Shown here: in pieces, positions 35,456 through 46,526 of the stretch
Layout of the letters: each line of letters opens with the position of its first letter
Numbering within the stretch: position 1 is the stretch's first letter
Assembly (NCBI GenBank): GCA_937967325.1
Contig: CALBSQ010000361.1
Span: 6,136-70,135 of the forward strand
Source: an uncultured Chloroflexota bacterium
GTDB taxonomy: Bacteria > Chloroflexota > UBA4733
Reading direction: 5' to 3'
DNA length: 64,000 nt
Made by a program: the position numbers and the translations under genes
Notes under the pieces: model-generated
Told to the model about the DNA's origin: nothing
Seen by the model: the letters and a program-made list of their open reading frames with translations, nothing else
Databases searched by the model: none

Positions 35456-36946
35456 CTACTTCACCGGCAGCGCCGCCGTCTTGGTAATCGCGTCGGCGTA
35501 CTGCTTCATGTAGCTGGTCGTGGGCTCTTGCTTACCTGCCCAGAGGTCTTTCTCGTACTGGCCAATGATGGTGTTGATCTCGTCGATCCGGAAGTTCGCC
35601 GGGTAGGTGTAGCTCTCGTTGATGCTGGCGTTATCGCAGTTCGACTGCATCGCCTGCTTCGGAAACCGGCTGTCATTCAGCAGCTCCGGCGAGCAGTAGA
35701 CGTCCGGGCGGAAGCCCGGCGTGAGGGAGCCCTGGCTCTGCAGCGCCGCGCCGATACCGCTGTCCTTGTTGGTGTACCACAGGAGCAAATTGAAGGCGTC
35801 GTCCGGCAGCTTACTCGCCTTCGCCACCTGGAGCGAGTCCGTGGAGAGGAACCCGCCGCGCCGGCCGGTCGGCCCTTTCGGCATGACCTCCAGCCCCCAG
35901 TCAAACTTGGTGTTGGCGGCCATTTGATAGGTGGCGCGCTCGCCGGCCAGCCGCTCGATCGACATGGCGAGTTGATTTTTTCCGAAGAGGTCGCTGAGGT
36001 TGGCGCTGGTTGGAGCCATGATCTTGTCCTTGAACATCAAGGCCCAGGCCCACTGGAATGATGTAACGGAGGCGTCGGAGTCCAGCGTGCAGGTCGTGCC
36101 CGGTCCGTTAGGCGGATTCCAGAACTCGCCGTTCCAGCGCCGGACGTGGCCGCAGGTGCCCTCATAGCCGAAGGTGGACGGGCCGACACCCCAGACGCTC
36201 ACGGTATCGCCGCTCTTGACCGTGAGGCGCTTCGCGGCGCTGACCAGGTCGTCGAGGGTCCAGTTGGAGTTGGGGAGATCGACGCCGTTCTTCTTGAACA
36301 GATCAATGTTGTAGTAGATGAACAACCAGGACACCTGCCCTCGAACCGGCAGACCGTACATCTTGCCGTCCAGCTTGAGGGCGGCGATACCTTGCGGATA
36401 CCACTGGCTCAAGTCGACCTTATCCTTGGCGACAAGGTCGTCGATCTGCAGCGCCGTGCCGCCGGTGGCAAAGTTCTGGTAGGCCATGTTGGAAGTGTGC
36501 GCATAGTAGACATCGGCGTACTGCCCCCCGGCGAGGCGCGTCTTCAGCGGCGTGTAGTAGTCACCGGTCAGCGACTCAAAGGTGACCTGGGCGTTGGGAT
36601 TGGCCTTGTTCCAGGCGTCGCTGCGCTTGGTGAATGCCTCCTGTTCCGATGTCCGCATGTAGGCAGTCAGCGCCGTCTTGCGCGCCGGGGCTGCCGCGGA
36701 AGAGGAGGGCGCCGCATTGGCGCTGCTTCCGGCGGCGGCGCTGGAGGCGGCGCTCGTGATGGAGGCGGCGGCGCTCGTGACGGACGAGGCGGCGCTCGTG
36801 GAAGCGGGCGCCGCCGCCGCTGATGATGAACCTGCGTTGGCGGCAGCGCCGCCACCGCAGGCCGACAACAATCCCGCGGTCGCAATACTCAAGCTGCTAC
36901 CGGCAAACAGCCGCAAAACCGCGCGGCGCGAAGGGGATACGACCAC
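35456..36946 (-). CDS. Orphan ABC solute-binding lipoprotein
   Basis: A 496-aa family 1 solute-binding protein. It has a Tat-like start (SRRAVLRLFAG) and a lipobox ending at Cys30 (GLLSAC). A Ser/Ala linker runs to about residue 88, after which the binding domain begins (LTAYMRTSEQEAFTKRSDAW). GTG 36946 follows GAGGAGAG. Unlike the importer at 12759, no permease or ATPase gene is adjacent, so it must use a transporter encoded elsewhere or serve as a sensor or scavenger. The ligand is probably a carbohydrate. Confidence 0.85.
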   Translation of the reverse strand: MVVSPSRRAVLRLFAGSSLSIATAGLLSACGGGAAANAGSSSAAAAPASTSAASSVTSAAASITSAASSAAAGSSANAAPSSSAAAPARKTALTAYMRTSEQEAFTKRSDAWNKANPNAQVTFESLTGDYYTPLKTRLAGGQYADVYYAHTSNMAYQNFATGGTALQIDDLVAKDKVDLSQWYPQGIAALKLDGKMYGLPVRGQVSWLFIYYNIDLFKKNGVDLPNSNWTLDDLVSAAKRLTVKSGDTVSVWGVGPSTFGYEGTCGHVRRWNGEFWNPPNGPGTTCTLDSDASVTSFQWAWALMFKDKIMAPTSANLSDLFGKNQLAMSIERLAGERATYQMAANTKFDWGLEVMPKGPTGRRGGFLSTDSLQVAKASKLPDDAFNLLLWYTNKDSGIGAALQSQGSLTPGFRPDVYCSPELLNDSRFPKQAMQSNCDNASINESYTYPANFRIDEINTIIGQYEKDLWAGKQEPTTSYMKQYADAITKTAALPVK

Positions 36947-37297
36947 GTCACTCTCCTCAGCTCAACACTACTACCGACCGCGTCTTTCCATGCCGCCTGT
37001 GCCACCGAAGCCGGAGGCGGATAACCGGCGCCGTGGGGATAGCGGCATGAGCACGGACACGCGATACTGCTACGATAGCAAGGGTGGACTGGATGCGCAA
37101 ACCTTCCGACCGAATTATGCGCACGCGACTGCCCACGTGTTCTTTACCGAATCTTAACGCTTTCTGGGCGTTCGCGGTTTGACGGGCGAAGGTGCAGGTG
37201 CTACGGTAGGGATGCGACACCCATGGCGTACGCGGGCGTTACTTGGCTCGTGCTGTATCCCAGCTTCCAGAAAGCGAGCTCTTCCTAGGAGGTGCGT
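36947..37297. other. Divergent intergenic region
   Basis: 351 bp between the divergent solute-binding protein and MacA-like genes. It must carry both promoters, but no clear hexamers, hairpins or small genes were recognised. Confidence 0.4.
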
Positions 37298-39385
37298 GTG
37301 TTTCCTCAGAGTCTCAGACGGAGCGCGCTGGTGGCAGCGACCGCGTTGCTCCTCGCCGGCTGTGCCAACCCAATCGTGGCCAGCGTCGAGCCGACGCCAA
37401 CCGCTGTCCCGACCCCGGTACCGCCACCCAAGCCGACGTTCGAAGTGACCAAGGGTTCGATCACCGACATCATCCAGGCCACCGGTCGAGTGGTCGCGGT
37501 TGAGCAGCAAGATCTGTATTTCCGCCAGCCCGGAAATCTGGACAACATCTTCGTCCACCTTCAGGACAAGGTAAAGAAGGGTCAAGTGCTGGCCGCGCTC
37601 GATACGTCGACGCTCAATAAGCAGATTGCGCAGCAGCAGGCCGCCGTCGATGCCGCCAAGCTTGATCTGCAGAAGGCCCAGGCCACCACCACCAACACCA
37701 ACGTCGGCATCGATCAGGACATCAAGTCCGCCGATGCCGGCGTGCAGAGCGCTCAGGCCGGCTACGACAGCGCTCAGGCCAAGCTCGCGTCGTTGACCAG
37801 CCCGAATGCCAGCGATGTCGCCAAGGCGCAGGCGGTCGTGACCACCGCCAAGTCGGCGCTCGCCAGCGCCCAGATTAAGTTGCAGACGCTGAGGGCCGGC
37901 GCGGCGCCCGCGGACGCCGCCAAGGCGCAGGCGGCGGTGGTCACGGCGCAATCGAACTTGAACGTCGTCAAGCAGAAGCTGGCGGACTTGCAGGCCGGTC
38001 CACAGCCGGCCGACGTGGCGCTCGCAACAGCGAAACTCCAGTCGGCGCAAGACGCCTTAAATGCGGCCAAGGCTGCCTATCTGGCCTTCCAAAGCGGGCC
38101 GACCCCGGCAGACCAACAGAAGGCCCAGCTCGCTGTGACCCAGGCGAAGAACAGCCTGTACTCCGCCCAGGTCAGTCGTGACGCCGCTTGCAGTCAGGTG
38201 GCGCAGGGGATTGGACAAGCCGGGTGCAACGCCGCCAACGCCCAAGTGAACTCGGCGCAGAGCGCCCTCGACGCGGCGCAGCAGACGCTGGCGCAGCTCG
38301 GCTCGGTGTTGCCTACCGACAAGATGAAGGCCGAAGCGGCCTACGCGCAGGCGCAGTCCGAATATTCCGCCGCCCAGGCGGCCTACCAGCAGGCCACGCA
38401 GGCGGTCAAGCCCTCGGACCTTGCTCAAGCCAAGGAGGCGGTCACCCAGGCGCAAGCAGCCCTGCAGTCGGCCCAGGCTGCGCAGGCGGCACTGGCGCCG
38501 ACGTCCGCTCAGCTTGCCCAGGCACAACAAGATGTGGTCAGCGCCCAGGCCGGCGTCGATGCCGCGACTGCCGCCTTCAGCGCTGTCGTGAATCCTTCAC
38601 CACAGGCCATCCAGCAGCAGCAGGACGCGGTGAAGCAGGCGGCATCGGCAGTCACTCAGGCCCAGGCTTCGGCGCAGAAAGTGCGCGACATCGCCAGCCA
38701 GGGCAACACCAACGCCATCGACCTTGCCATCTATCAGAAGAAGGTCGACGAAGCGCAACTGGCGCTCGATTCGCTGAACGACCAGCTTACCCAGATGCAG
38801 ATCGTGGCCCCCTTCGACGGAATCGTCATCGCCTCCAACGGGCAGGCTGGTGACAAGGAAACCGCCTACACCGCCGTGGTCACCATCGCCAATCCCACGA
38901 CGCTCCAGATCGCCGTGAGCGTTCCGCAGGACCAACTGCCCAAGGTGGCGATCGCCCAACCGGCCAACATCGTGATGGATGCCTTCCCCGGCAAGAACAT
39001 CGCCGGCAAGGTGACGCAGCTCCCCAGTGTAGTTCTCGGTTCGAGTAGCCAGAACGCCAACGGCCCCGGCGCTCAGGCGACGCAGCAACAGCAGGCGAAG
39101 GGTACGGTCGTCGACACCTCGCCCAAGATCACGCCGGTGTGGCCGGGCCCCGGCGCGGAGCTGGGGCAGCTCGCGCGCGTGACGATCACCGTCCAGAAGA
39201 AGGACAACGTGTTGATGATCCCGACGAGCACGGTCAACCGTATCAACAACCGTACCTTCGTCTTGCTGGACAACCAGGGCCGGCAGCAGCCGGTCGACAT
39301 CCAGATCGGCATCCAGACCGATCAGGAGACCGAGGTGCTCTCGGGGCTGACAGCCGGCCAGAAGGTATACAGCCGGGGCTTCTAG
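37298..39385 (+). CDS. HlyD/MacA-type adaptor lipoprotein with very long coiled coil
   Basis: A 695-aa adaptor for an ABC export system. It has a lipobox LLAGC (Cys22) and a Pro/Thr spacer. The first half of a biotinyl-lipoyl-like domain is ITDIIQATGRVVAVEQQDLY, and the second half comes after the coiled coil (MQIVAPFDGIVIASNGQAGD). A beta-barrel follows. The hairpin between the lipoyl halves spans about 430 residues of Ala/Gln-rich heptads, far longer than the 100-200 usual for MacA. GTG 37298 is chosen because AGGAGG ends 5 bp upstream; the GTG at 37292 overlaps that site. First gene of a four-gene operon. Confidence 0.88.
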   Translation: MFPQSLRRSALVAATALLLAGCANPIVASVEPTPTAVPTPVPPPKPTFEVTKGSITDIIQATGRVVAVEQQDLYFRQPGNLDNIFVHLQDKVKKGQVLAALDTSTLNKQIAQQQAAVDAAKLDLQKAQATTTNTNVGIDQDIKSADAGVQSAQAGYDSAQAKLASLTSPNASDVAKAQAVVTTAKSALASAQIKLQTLRAGAAPADAAKAQAAVVTAQSNLNVVKQKLADLQAGPQPADVALATAKLQSAQDALNAAKAAYLAFQSGPTPADQQKAQLAVTQAKNSLYSAQVSRDAACSQVAQGIGQAGCNAANAQVNSAQSALDAAQQTLAQLGSVLPTDKMKAEAAYAQAQSEYSAAQAAYQQATQAVKPSDLAQAKEAVTQAQAALQSAQAAQAALAPTSAQLAQAQQDVVSAQAGVDAATAAFSAVVNPSPQAIQQQQDAVKQAASAVTQAQASAQKVRDIASQGNTNAIDLAIYQKKVDEAQLALDSLNDQLTQMQIVAPFDGIVIASNGQAGDKETAYTAVVTIANPTTLQIAVSVPQDQLPKVAIAQPANIVMDAFPGKNIAGKVTQLPSVVLGSSSQNANGPGAQATQQQQAKGTVVDTSPKITPVWPGPGAELGQLARVTITVQKKDNVLMIPTSTVNRINNRTFVLLDNQGRQQPVDIQIGIQTDQETEVLSGLTAGQKVYSRGF

Positions 39386-39446
39386 CGATCCCTCCCTCGG
39401 GAGCAGGAGCGCTATCGATCACGGGTGGCGCAGGCCATCGCCCGGT

Positions 39447-42443
39447 GTGGCGGACAGAACTGAGGAGGCGCAGTTGGGACTTCGCGGAGCGGCCCCGGCC
39501 GTACGGCCGGGCTCGTTTGTCCAGGGTGGCGCGCGCGTGGCAGGTCGGGGCGTCGAGTTGTTGCTCGGCGGCCTCGGCGGCAACGCCTTTGCCATCTTGT
39601 CGATGGTCTACCGCCGGGCACGGGCCAACTCCCGACTCCTTGCGGCCACCACGCTCGGCCTGGTCATTACCGTGACACTGGTGTGCTCCGTGCCCTTGTA
39701 CTCGGACGGCGTTTCCGAAAAGCTGCTGCACCAGCGCCTGCTCACCCAGACCGACAAGGCGCAACCGCCGGCCAGCCTGCTCTTCCACTGGACGTACAAT
39801 CCGGGCACGACACCCGCCGCTCAGACCAGCACCAGCGGAGCCGCGGCGCCGGACTACACCGCGGTCAACCCGCTGTTGACGCCCGAACAGTACAATCGCG
39901 TCAACGGCTATCTCGTCAACAACACGCCCAATCAGACCAGCCTGCCTTTGCAGCAGATGGTTCGCTACGGGGCCACCGACAAGCTCCCCGTCTATAGCCT
40001 CGGCAGCAAGTCCTTCGCCGGCCAGCAGTTCAAAGACTATCTGGCCGTCGGCTTCCTGACCGATCTGCAACAGCACATCGTCATCACCCAGGGTAAGTTC
40101 CCCGACGCGGTCTTCGACGCCGACCATAATATCGAGGTGATCGCCACCGATGCCGGCGCTCAGAAGCTGCTCATCAACGTCGGCGATGTCGTCACCTTCG
40201 CCAACCGAGACACCTACAAGGCACAGCCGATCTCGGTAAAGATTGTGGGCACCTGGAAGCCCAAAGATCCCAACGAGCAGTACTGGTTCTACCGGCCCGA
40301 CACGTTCGACGACTACTTCTTGATCCCGGAGACCAGCTATTTCAACGGCGTCCTCAAGGTGAATCCCCAGGCACCCTATGAGTACTACTGGTTTTTCATC
40401 TTCGACCAGAAGGACATCCACTCGACCAACGTGCAGAATGTGATCGACGGCACGTCGCAGCTGACGACCACGGCATCCTCGCTATTACCCGGCGCCACGC
40501 TCGACATCTCACCGACCAAGGTGCTCGAGCAGTTCGAAAGCGACTCCTATTTCCTGAAGATCCTCTTATTCGCGCTGTCGGCCCCGACGCTGGCGATCGT
40601 GCTCTACTACATCTTGCTGGCTTCGACGATGCTGATCGATAAACAGCGCAACGAGATCGCCGTGCTCAAGAGCCGCGGCGCCAGCAACTTGCAGATCCTG
40701 GGTGTGTACGTGGTGGAAGGCGGTTTCATCAGCGCCGTGGCGCTGATCGTCGGCCCGCTCCTCGCGGCGCTGGTGGCCCAGTTCATCGGATTCACCTATA
40801 CTTTCCTGTTCTTCGTCAACCGCGGCTTGCTCCCGGTGCGGATTTCGCCCGACACCTACCGCTACGCCATCGCGGCGCTCGCGCTCGCGTTGCTGGCCAT
40901 CCTGTTGCCGGCGGCGGGAGCGGCCCGGCACACCATCATCAGCTACAAGGCAGAGGTGGCGCGTGCCAACAAGCCGCCATTCTGGCAGAAGTACTTCCTC
41001 GACTTTGCTTTTGTCGCGGTGGCCATCTACGGCTACAAGCTGCTGAAGGACAACGGCTCGCTGATCGCCATCGACCAGAACGGCAACGCCATCCAGAACC
41101 CGCTGCTGCTGCTGGTGCCGGCCGTGTTCATGTTCGCCCTCGCCCTGGTCGCCATGCGGGTCTTCCCCCTGGTGACCGAGCTGCTGTCATGGATCGGCAA
41201 CCGCTTCTTCCCGCTGTCGGTGCTGCTGGGCCTGCGCCATATCAGTCGCTCGCCGAGTCAGTACGTGCGCCTGGTCTTGCTGGTGACGCTCACGATGGCC
41301 CTCGGCGTGTTCAGCGCCTCAATGGCGCAGACGCTCGACCAGAACATCACGGACCACGTCATGTACCAGAACGGCGCCGACATCTCCTTCCTCGAGCGTG
41401 GTGATTTCGACCAGGATCACCAGATCTGGACCATGGAGCCGATCCAGCGCTACCAGGGGCTGCCGGGGGTGATCGGCGCCACGCGCGTGATGCGCCTGGA
41501 CAAAGCCTCGGTCGTCACCAGCTCCGGGCGATCGGGCGGCCAGGCGTCGCTGCTCGGTATCGACGCCTACAGCTACGGGAGCTATGCCTGGTATCGACCG
41601 GATCTCAACGCGCCGGCATCGGAGCAGGCATGGCTCGGGGCGTTGAAATCGGAGGACGACGGCGTCCTGGCCAGCAGCTCCTACCTGTCCAGGAACCGGT
41701 TGAAAGTCGGCGACAGTATCTTGCTCAAAGTTGGCGACACCGTCAGCTACACCGTTCCGCTCGTCCTGCGCGGCAGCATCAATACCTTCCCGACGCTATA
41801 CCCCGCCGACGGCGATTTCTTCGTCGCGAACCTCGATTACATCCTGGGTATCACGGGCCAGCAACCCTGGACGGTGCTGCTGCGCTTGAACCCGACCCAG
41901 TCGACCAAGCAGGTGCGCGACGAGCTCGCCAATTTGCCGGAGAATCCCATCTATCAGACGGACGACAGCCTGTCCGCCATCTTCCAGGAGCGCAGCTTGC
42001 CGCAATCGACCGGGCTATTCGGCAGCCTGACCGTGGGTTTCCTGGTGGCGACGTTGCTCACGGTGATGGGCTTCCTCCTCTACTCCTTCCTCAGCTACCA
42101 GCAACGACTGCAACAACTGGGCATCATGCGCGCGATCGGCCTCTCCGTGTGGGGCCTGGTGGCGCTGCTGGGCTTCGAGCAGATCTTCCTGATCGTGCTG
42201 GGGGTGGCGCTTGGGACAACGCTCGGTCGCTACGCCAGCTCGTTGTTCATCCCCTTCATGCACATCGATCTGGACGCCCACGCCAACGTTCCGCCCTTCC
42301 TGGTCCACACGCCTTGGGACCAGATCTTCAAGCTCTACCTCGTGCTCGGCATCATGCTGGCGCTGGCGCTGCCGGTGATGGTGCTGATGCTGAGCCGCAT
42401 GAAGATCCACGAAGCCACCAAACTGGGTGAGGAGCAGGGCTAA
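39447..42443 (+). CDS. FtsX-like ABC permease, two-repeat
   Basis: A 998-aa permease of the MacB/LolE-like class. It has one N-terminal helix (LAATTLGLVITVTLVCSVPL), a large extracytoplasmic domain, a first FtsX block of helices near residues 370-480, further helices at about 530-640, a second extracytoplasmic domain, and a final FtsX block from about 860. An alternative TTG start at 39474 has GAGGAGG 6 bp upstream and may be the true one. The stop overlaps the start of the first ATPase by one base (TAATG). With the adaptor it would push lipids, peptides or drugs out of the membrane. Confidence 0.87.
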   Translation: MADRTEEAQLGLRGAAPAVRPGSFVQGGARVAGRGVELLLGGLGGNAFAILSMVYRRARANSRLLAATTLGLVITVTLVCSVPLYSDGVSEKLLHQRLLTQTDKAQPPASLLFHWTYNPGTTPAAQTSTSGAAAPDYTAVNPLLTPEQYNRVNGYLVNNTPNQTSLPLQQMVRYGATDKLPVYSLGSKSFAGQQFKDYLAVGFLTDLQQHIVITQGKFPDAVFDADHNIEVIATDAGAQKLLINVGDVVTFANRDTYKAQPISVKIVGTWKPKDPNEQYWFYRPDTFDDYFLIPETSYFNGVLKVNPQAPYEYYWFFIFDQKDIHSTNVQNVIDGTSQLTTTASSLLPGATLDISPTKVLEQFESDSYFLKILLFALSAPTLAIVLYYILLASTMLIDKQRNEIAVLKSRGASNLQILGVYVVEGGFISAVALIVGPLLAALVAQFIGFTYTFLFFVNRGLLPVRISPDTYRYAIAALALALLAILLPAAGAARHTIISYKAEVARANKPPFWQKYFLDFAFVAVAIYGYKLLKDNGSLIAIDQNGNAIQNPLLLLVPAVFMFALALVAMRVFPLVTELLSWIGNRFFPLSVLLGLRHISRSPSQYVRLVLLVTLTMALGVFSASMAQTLDQNITDHVMYQNGADISFLERGDFDQDHQIWTMEPIQRYQGLPGVIGATRVMRLDKASVVTSSGRSGGQASLLGIDAYSYGSYAWYRPDLNAPASEQAWLGALKSEDDGVLASSSYLSRNRLKVGDSILLKVGDTVSYTVPLVLRGSINTFPTLYPADGDFFVANLDYILGITGQQPWTVLLRLNPTQSTKQVRDELANLPENPIYQTDDSLSAIFQERSLPQSTGLFGSLTVGFLVATLLTVMGFLLYSFLSYQQRLQQLGIMRAIGLSVWGLVALLGFEQIFLIVLGVALGTTLGRYASSLFIPFMHIDLDAHANVPPFLVHTPWDQIFKLYLVLGIMLALALPVMVLMLSRMKIHEATKLGEEQG

Positions 42444-43365
42444 TGCAATTCCACGCGCCCAGCTCGGAGCCGCTGGTCGTCTGCGAGAATCTGGTCAAGA
42501 TCTTCAAGGTCCAGGATCTCGAGGCGGTCGCGCTGCAAGGGCTGGACATCACCGTGCAGCGGAGCGAGCTGATGGCCATCGTCGGCAACTCCGGCTCCGG
42601 CAAGTCCACGCTGATGAACGTGCTCGGCGGACTGGATCGGCCGTCCGCCGGCGCCGTCACCGTCGCCGGCTACAACTTGCTCAAGATGTCGGAGCGAGCA
42701 CTCGTCAAGTACAAGCGGGAAGTGGTCGGCTTCGTCTGGCAGCAGACATCCCGCAACCTGATCCCGTATCTCACGGCGCTCCAGAACGTCGAGGTGCCGA
42801 TGGTGATCCAGGGCGCCTCACCGCGGCGGCGGCGCGCCTGGGCGAAGGAGCTGCTCGAGGCGGTTGGTCTGGCCGACCGGATGGATCATATACCCATCCA
42901 CATGTCAGGTGGTCAGCAGCAGCGCGTCGCCATCGCCGTCGCCCTGGCCAACAATCCGCCGTTGCTCCTGGCGGACGAGCCGACCGGATCGGTCGACACA
43001 GCCACGTCGAACACCATCTTCGAGATCTTCCGACGCCTGGTGCAGAACTACGGGACGACGGTGATGATCGTGACCCACGACCGCACGGTCACCTCTCGCG
43101 TCGACCGCGTGGTGGCAATTCGCGACGGGAAGACCAGCACGGAGAGTCTGCGCCGTGCCGACATCAACCTGGACGACCCGCTGGACTTCGGCCAGACGCA
43201 CGAGGAGTTCGTCGTGCTGGATGGCGCCGGGCGGCTGCAACTGCCGCGCGACCTGATGGAGAAGCTGGACATCAAGAAGAAGGTCCAGGTCGAGCTGATC
43301 GACGGACATATCGAGATCCGGCCCGCCGCCGAGCTCCAGCAGACCGGAAAGGACAGGACCCAGGC

Positions 43366-43369
<4 letters not shown>
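42443..43369 (+). CDS. MacB/LolD-type ATPase with AbrB-like C-terminal domain
   Basis: A 308-aa ATPase. Walker A is GNSGSGKST, the signature is MSGGQQQRVAIA, Walker B is LLLADEPTGSVD and the switch His is in VTHDRTV. Beyond the normal end at about residue 225, a 45-residue segment reads EFVVLDGAGRLQLPRDLMEK then LDIKKKVQVELIDGHIEIRP. This is the pattern of a SpoVT/AbrB swapped-hairpin domain. Such a tail could dimerise the ATPase or bind DNA or the partner; its role is unknown. It overlaps the second ATPase by 4 bp. Confidence 0.88.
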
Positions 43370-44145
<776 letters not shown>

Positions 44146-44232
44146 CAGCCGGGGGTGAGGGCCCTCCAGCACCCACGTCACCGAAGGCAGCCATGTGCTA
44201 GGGTTACATGACCAGCGAACTGGAGGCTGTCG

Positions 44233-45429
44233 ATGCAGATCGCGATCATCGCCGACGACCTCACCGGGGCGACGGACGCGGCGGCCGTCTTCTGCGGACC
44301 GGGGCGCCAAGTGGAGGTGGGGCTCACGCTCGACGCCGGGCTGGCATCCGATGTCGCTGTGATCGACGCGGCGTCGCGCGAGCTTCCCGCCGAGGACGCC
44401 GCCCAGAGGGTTACCTTCGCGATCGGCGAGCTGAAGGCCCAGCGGCCGATCTGGTGGTACAAGAAGGTCGACTCGACGCTGCGTGGTCACGTCGACGCCG
44501 AGTTGGCAGCCTTCACCGCCGCCGTTGACCCCGACCTGACCATATTCGCCCCCGCCTATCCGGCCCAGAAGCGGATCACGGTGAACGGCGTGCAGCGCTA
44601 CGCCGAGCAGTTGGCGCCGGTCGACGGGGCACGCAGTGACTTGCGCGGGCTGCTGTCCTCACTGTCGTTACCGGAGACCCTGATCACCTTATCGGAGCTT
44701 CATGGCGGCGTTGGCCTCCTGAGCCGGCTTCTGGCGGGGCTGCCATCCCAGGCGCTGTGTATCTGCGACGCGGTGGATGATCGGGATCTGGATACCCTTG
44801 TCTCGGCGGCGCTCGATTGCGAACGTCGCGTCGCTTGGTCCGGATCGGCTGGGCTGGCCGCGGCGCTGGCACGCCATGCCTATGGTCCTCCATTCTTAGA
44901 GGCCCCGCCGTTCATCGATACCGGACAGGTCGTCGTCGTCGTCGGCACGCTGCAAGCTGCCTCGCGGGCGCAGTTAGCAGCATTGGAACGAGAGGCCAGT
45001 TTGTCGGTCGTCAGGCTGGAGGTCCATCCCGAGGAGGCAATCCATCCGGAGACGCTGGCCCTGGCGGCATCGACGGCACGCAACCTGTTAGGATCGGGAG
45101 GCAGTATCGCGATCGCTACGGCAGAGTCGCCGTTGATTCCGTCGAGTCAACGGCTCGCCTCGCTGTTGGGAGGATTCGTGGCGAACCTGGTGCGGGAGTT
45201 CGGTATCCAGCGCCTCGCCCTCACCGGCGGCGAGATTGCTCGCGCGGTGTGCCAGGAGCTCGGCGTGACCAGGTTGTACCTGCTGGGCCAGGTCGCGGAG
45301 GGCATGCCGGCCAGCGTGACGCTGAACGGCGTGCGCGAGATCGACCTGGTCACGAAGGCCGGCGGCTTCGGCGATGTCGACGCCCTGACGCTGGCCTATC
45401 AGTATCTGCTCTCAGAAGAAGACGCCTGA
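44233..45429 (+). CDS. Four-carbon acid sugar kinase (DUF1537 family)
   Basis: A 398-aa kinase. The N-terminal sugar-binding domain carries IIADDLTGATDAAAVF and KKVDSTLRGH, and the C-terminal nucleotide-binding domain carries LALTGGEIARAV and VTKAGGFGD. Characterised members phosphorylate D-threonate, D-erythronate or related acids at O4. Its stop codon overlaps the start of the PdxA2-type dehydrogenase by one base, the known pairing for this pathway. Exact substrate specificity cannot be read from the sequence. No transporter or regulator for the pathway is adjacent. Confidence 0.88.
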   Translation: MQIAIIADDLTGATDAAAVFCGPGRQVEVGLTLDAGLASDVAVIDAASRELPAEDAAQRVTFAIGELKAQRPIWWYKKVDSTLRGHVDAELAAFTAAVDPDLTIFAPAYPAQKRITVNGVQRYAEQLAPVDGARSDLRGLLSSLSLPETLITLSELHGGVGLLSRLLAGLPSQALCICDAVDDRDLDTLVSAALDCERRVAWSGSAGLAAALARHAYGPPFLEAPPFIDTGQVVVVVGTLQAASRAQLAALEREASLSVVRLEVHPEEAIHPETLALAASTARNLLGSGGSIAIATAESPLIPSSQRLASLLGGFVANLVREFGIQRLALTGGEIARAVCQELGVTRLYLLGQVAEGMPASVTLNGVREIDLVTKAGGFGDVDALTLAYQYLLSEEDA

Positions 45430-46436
45430 TGGCCCCTCCGCGCGGGCTCCCCCGGCTCGCGCTCACCATGGGCGACCCTGCCGGGGTCGGTCCCGAGGTA
45501 ATCGCGCGTGCGCTCGAGGACGCCGCCGTCTTCCAGGAATGCCGTCCGGTCGTTATCGGCGACGCCCGTGCCATGGAGCAGGCCATCACCCAGGTCGGTG
45601 GCCGGCTCGCGGTACAGGTGGTCGCGGACGTAACGGACACGGGGCGGCAGGCAGGTGAGGTGGACGTGCTGCAAGTCCCTGGCCTTTCACTCGGCCAGGT
45701 AGCGCCAGGACAACTCTCGGCGCAGGCCGGCCTGGCCGCCGTCACGTGGGTGCGGACGGGCGCCGAGCTGGCGCTGCGCGGCGAGCTGGACGGACTCGTC
45801 ACGGGGCCAGTGAACAAGGAGGCCGTCACGCTGGCGGGCGTACCGTTCACTGGGCACACCGAGTTGCTGGCCGAGATGGCAACGAGCAGGGTCGCCATGT
45901 TGCTGGCCACCGAGCGCCTGCGCGTCGTCCACGTCTCCACCCACCTGTCGCTGCGTCAGGCTTGCGAGCGCGTGCGACGCGACCGCATCCTCGAGACCAT
46001 CCGCATCGCGGACGAGGGCTGCCGGCGGCTGGGCATCGCCACGCCGCGCCTGGCCGTGGCTGGCCTGAACCCCCACGCCGGTGAGCACGGCTTGTTCGGC
46101 GACGAAGACGAGTCCGAGATCGCGCCGGCGGTGGCGGCGGCGCGCATCGCCGGCATCGACGCGTCCGGCCCCTGGCCGCCCGACACCGTGTTCCACGAGG
46201 CGGTAGAGGGCCGCTACGACTGTGTCGTCGCCATGTACCACGACCAGGGCCACATCGCCATCAAGATGACCGATTTCTACGGCGGGGTCAACGTGACGCT
46301 GGGCCTGCCCTTCGTCCGCACCTCCGTCGACCACGGCACCGGCTTCGCCATCGCCGGTAAAGGCATCGCCAACGCCAAGAGCATGCGGCTGGCTATCAGT
46401 ATGGCAGCACGGATGGCACACGCTGCGGCGGGGTAG
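45429..46436 (+). CDS. pdxA2: PdxA2-type 4-phospho-threonate/erythronate dehydrogenase
   Basis: A 335-aa member of the PdxA family. It starts with LALTMGDPAGVGPEVIARAL and carries the three metal-binding His in FTGHTELLA, VHVSTHLSLRQA and MYHDQGHIAIKM. PdxA itself makes a pyridoxal precursor, but paralogues next to a DUF1537 kinase (PdxA2) oxidise and decarboxylate the phosphorylated four-carbon acid to dihydroxyacetone phosphate. The one-base overlap with the kinase supports the catabolic role. A function in vitamin B6 synthesis is less likely but not excluded. Confidence 0.85.
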   Translation: MAPPRGLPRLALTMGDPAGVGPEVIARALEDAAVFQECRPVVIGDARAMEQAITQVGGRLAVQVVADVTDTGRQAGEVDVLQVPGLSLGQVAPGQLSAQAGLAAVTWVRTGAELALRGELDGLVTGPVNKEAVTLAGVPFTGHTELLAEMATSRVAMLLATERLRVVHVSTHLSLRQACERVRRDRILETIRIADEGCRRLGIATPRLAVAGLNPHAGEHGLFGDEDESEIAPAVAAARIAGIDASGPWPPDTVFHEAVEGRYDCVVAMYHDQGHIAIKMTDFYGGVNVTLGLPFVRTSVDHGTGFAIAGKGIANAKSMRLAISMAARMAHAAAG

Positions 46437-46526
46437 GCTCGCTCGTTGCTACGAGTACGCTCTCATTCATTATCACGACCGGGAGAAGCGCCATTGGTCG
46501 GAGCACTCCAGCAATAACGCGCTCGC

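Noticed and set aside
36660..36860. Tandem repeats on the minus strand resembling a CRISPR or VNTR
   Set aside because: They encode the Ser/Ala linker of the solute-binding lipoprotein; repeat units vary in length and there are no spacers.
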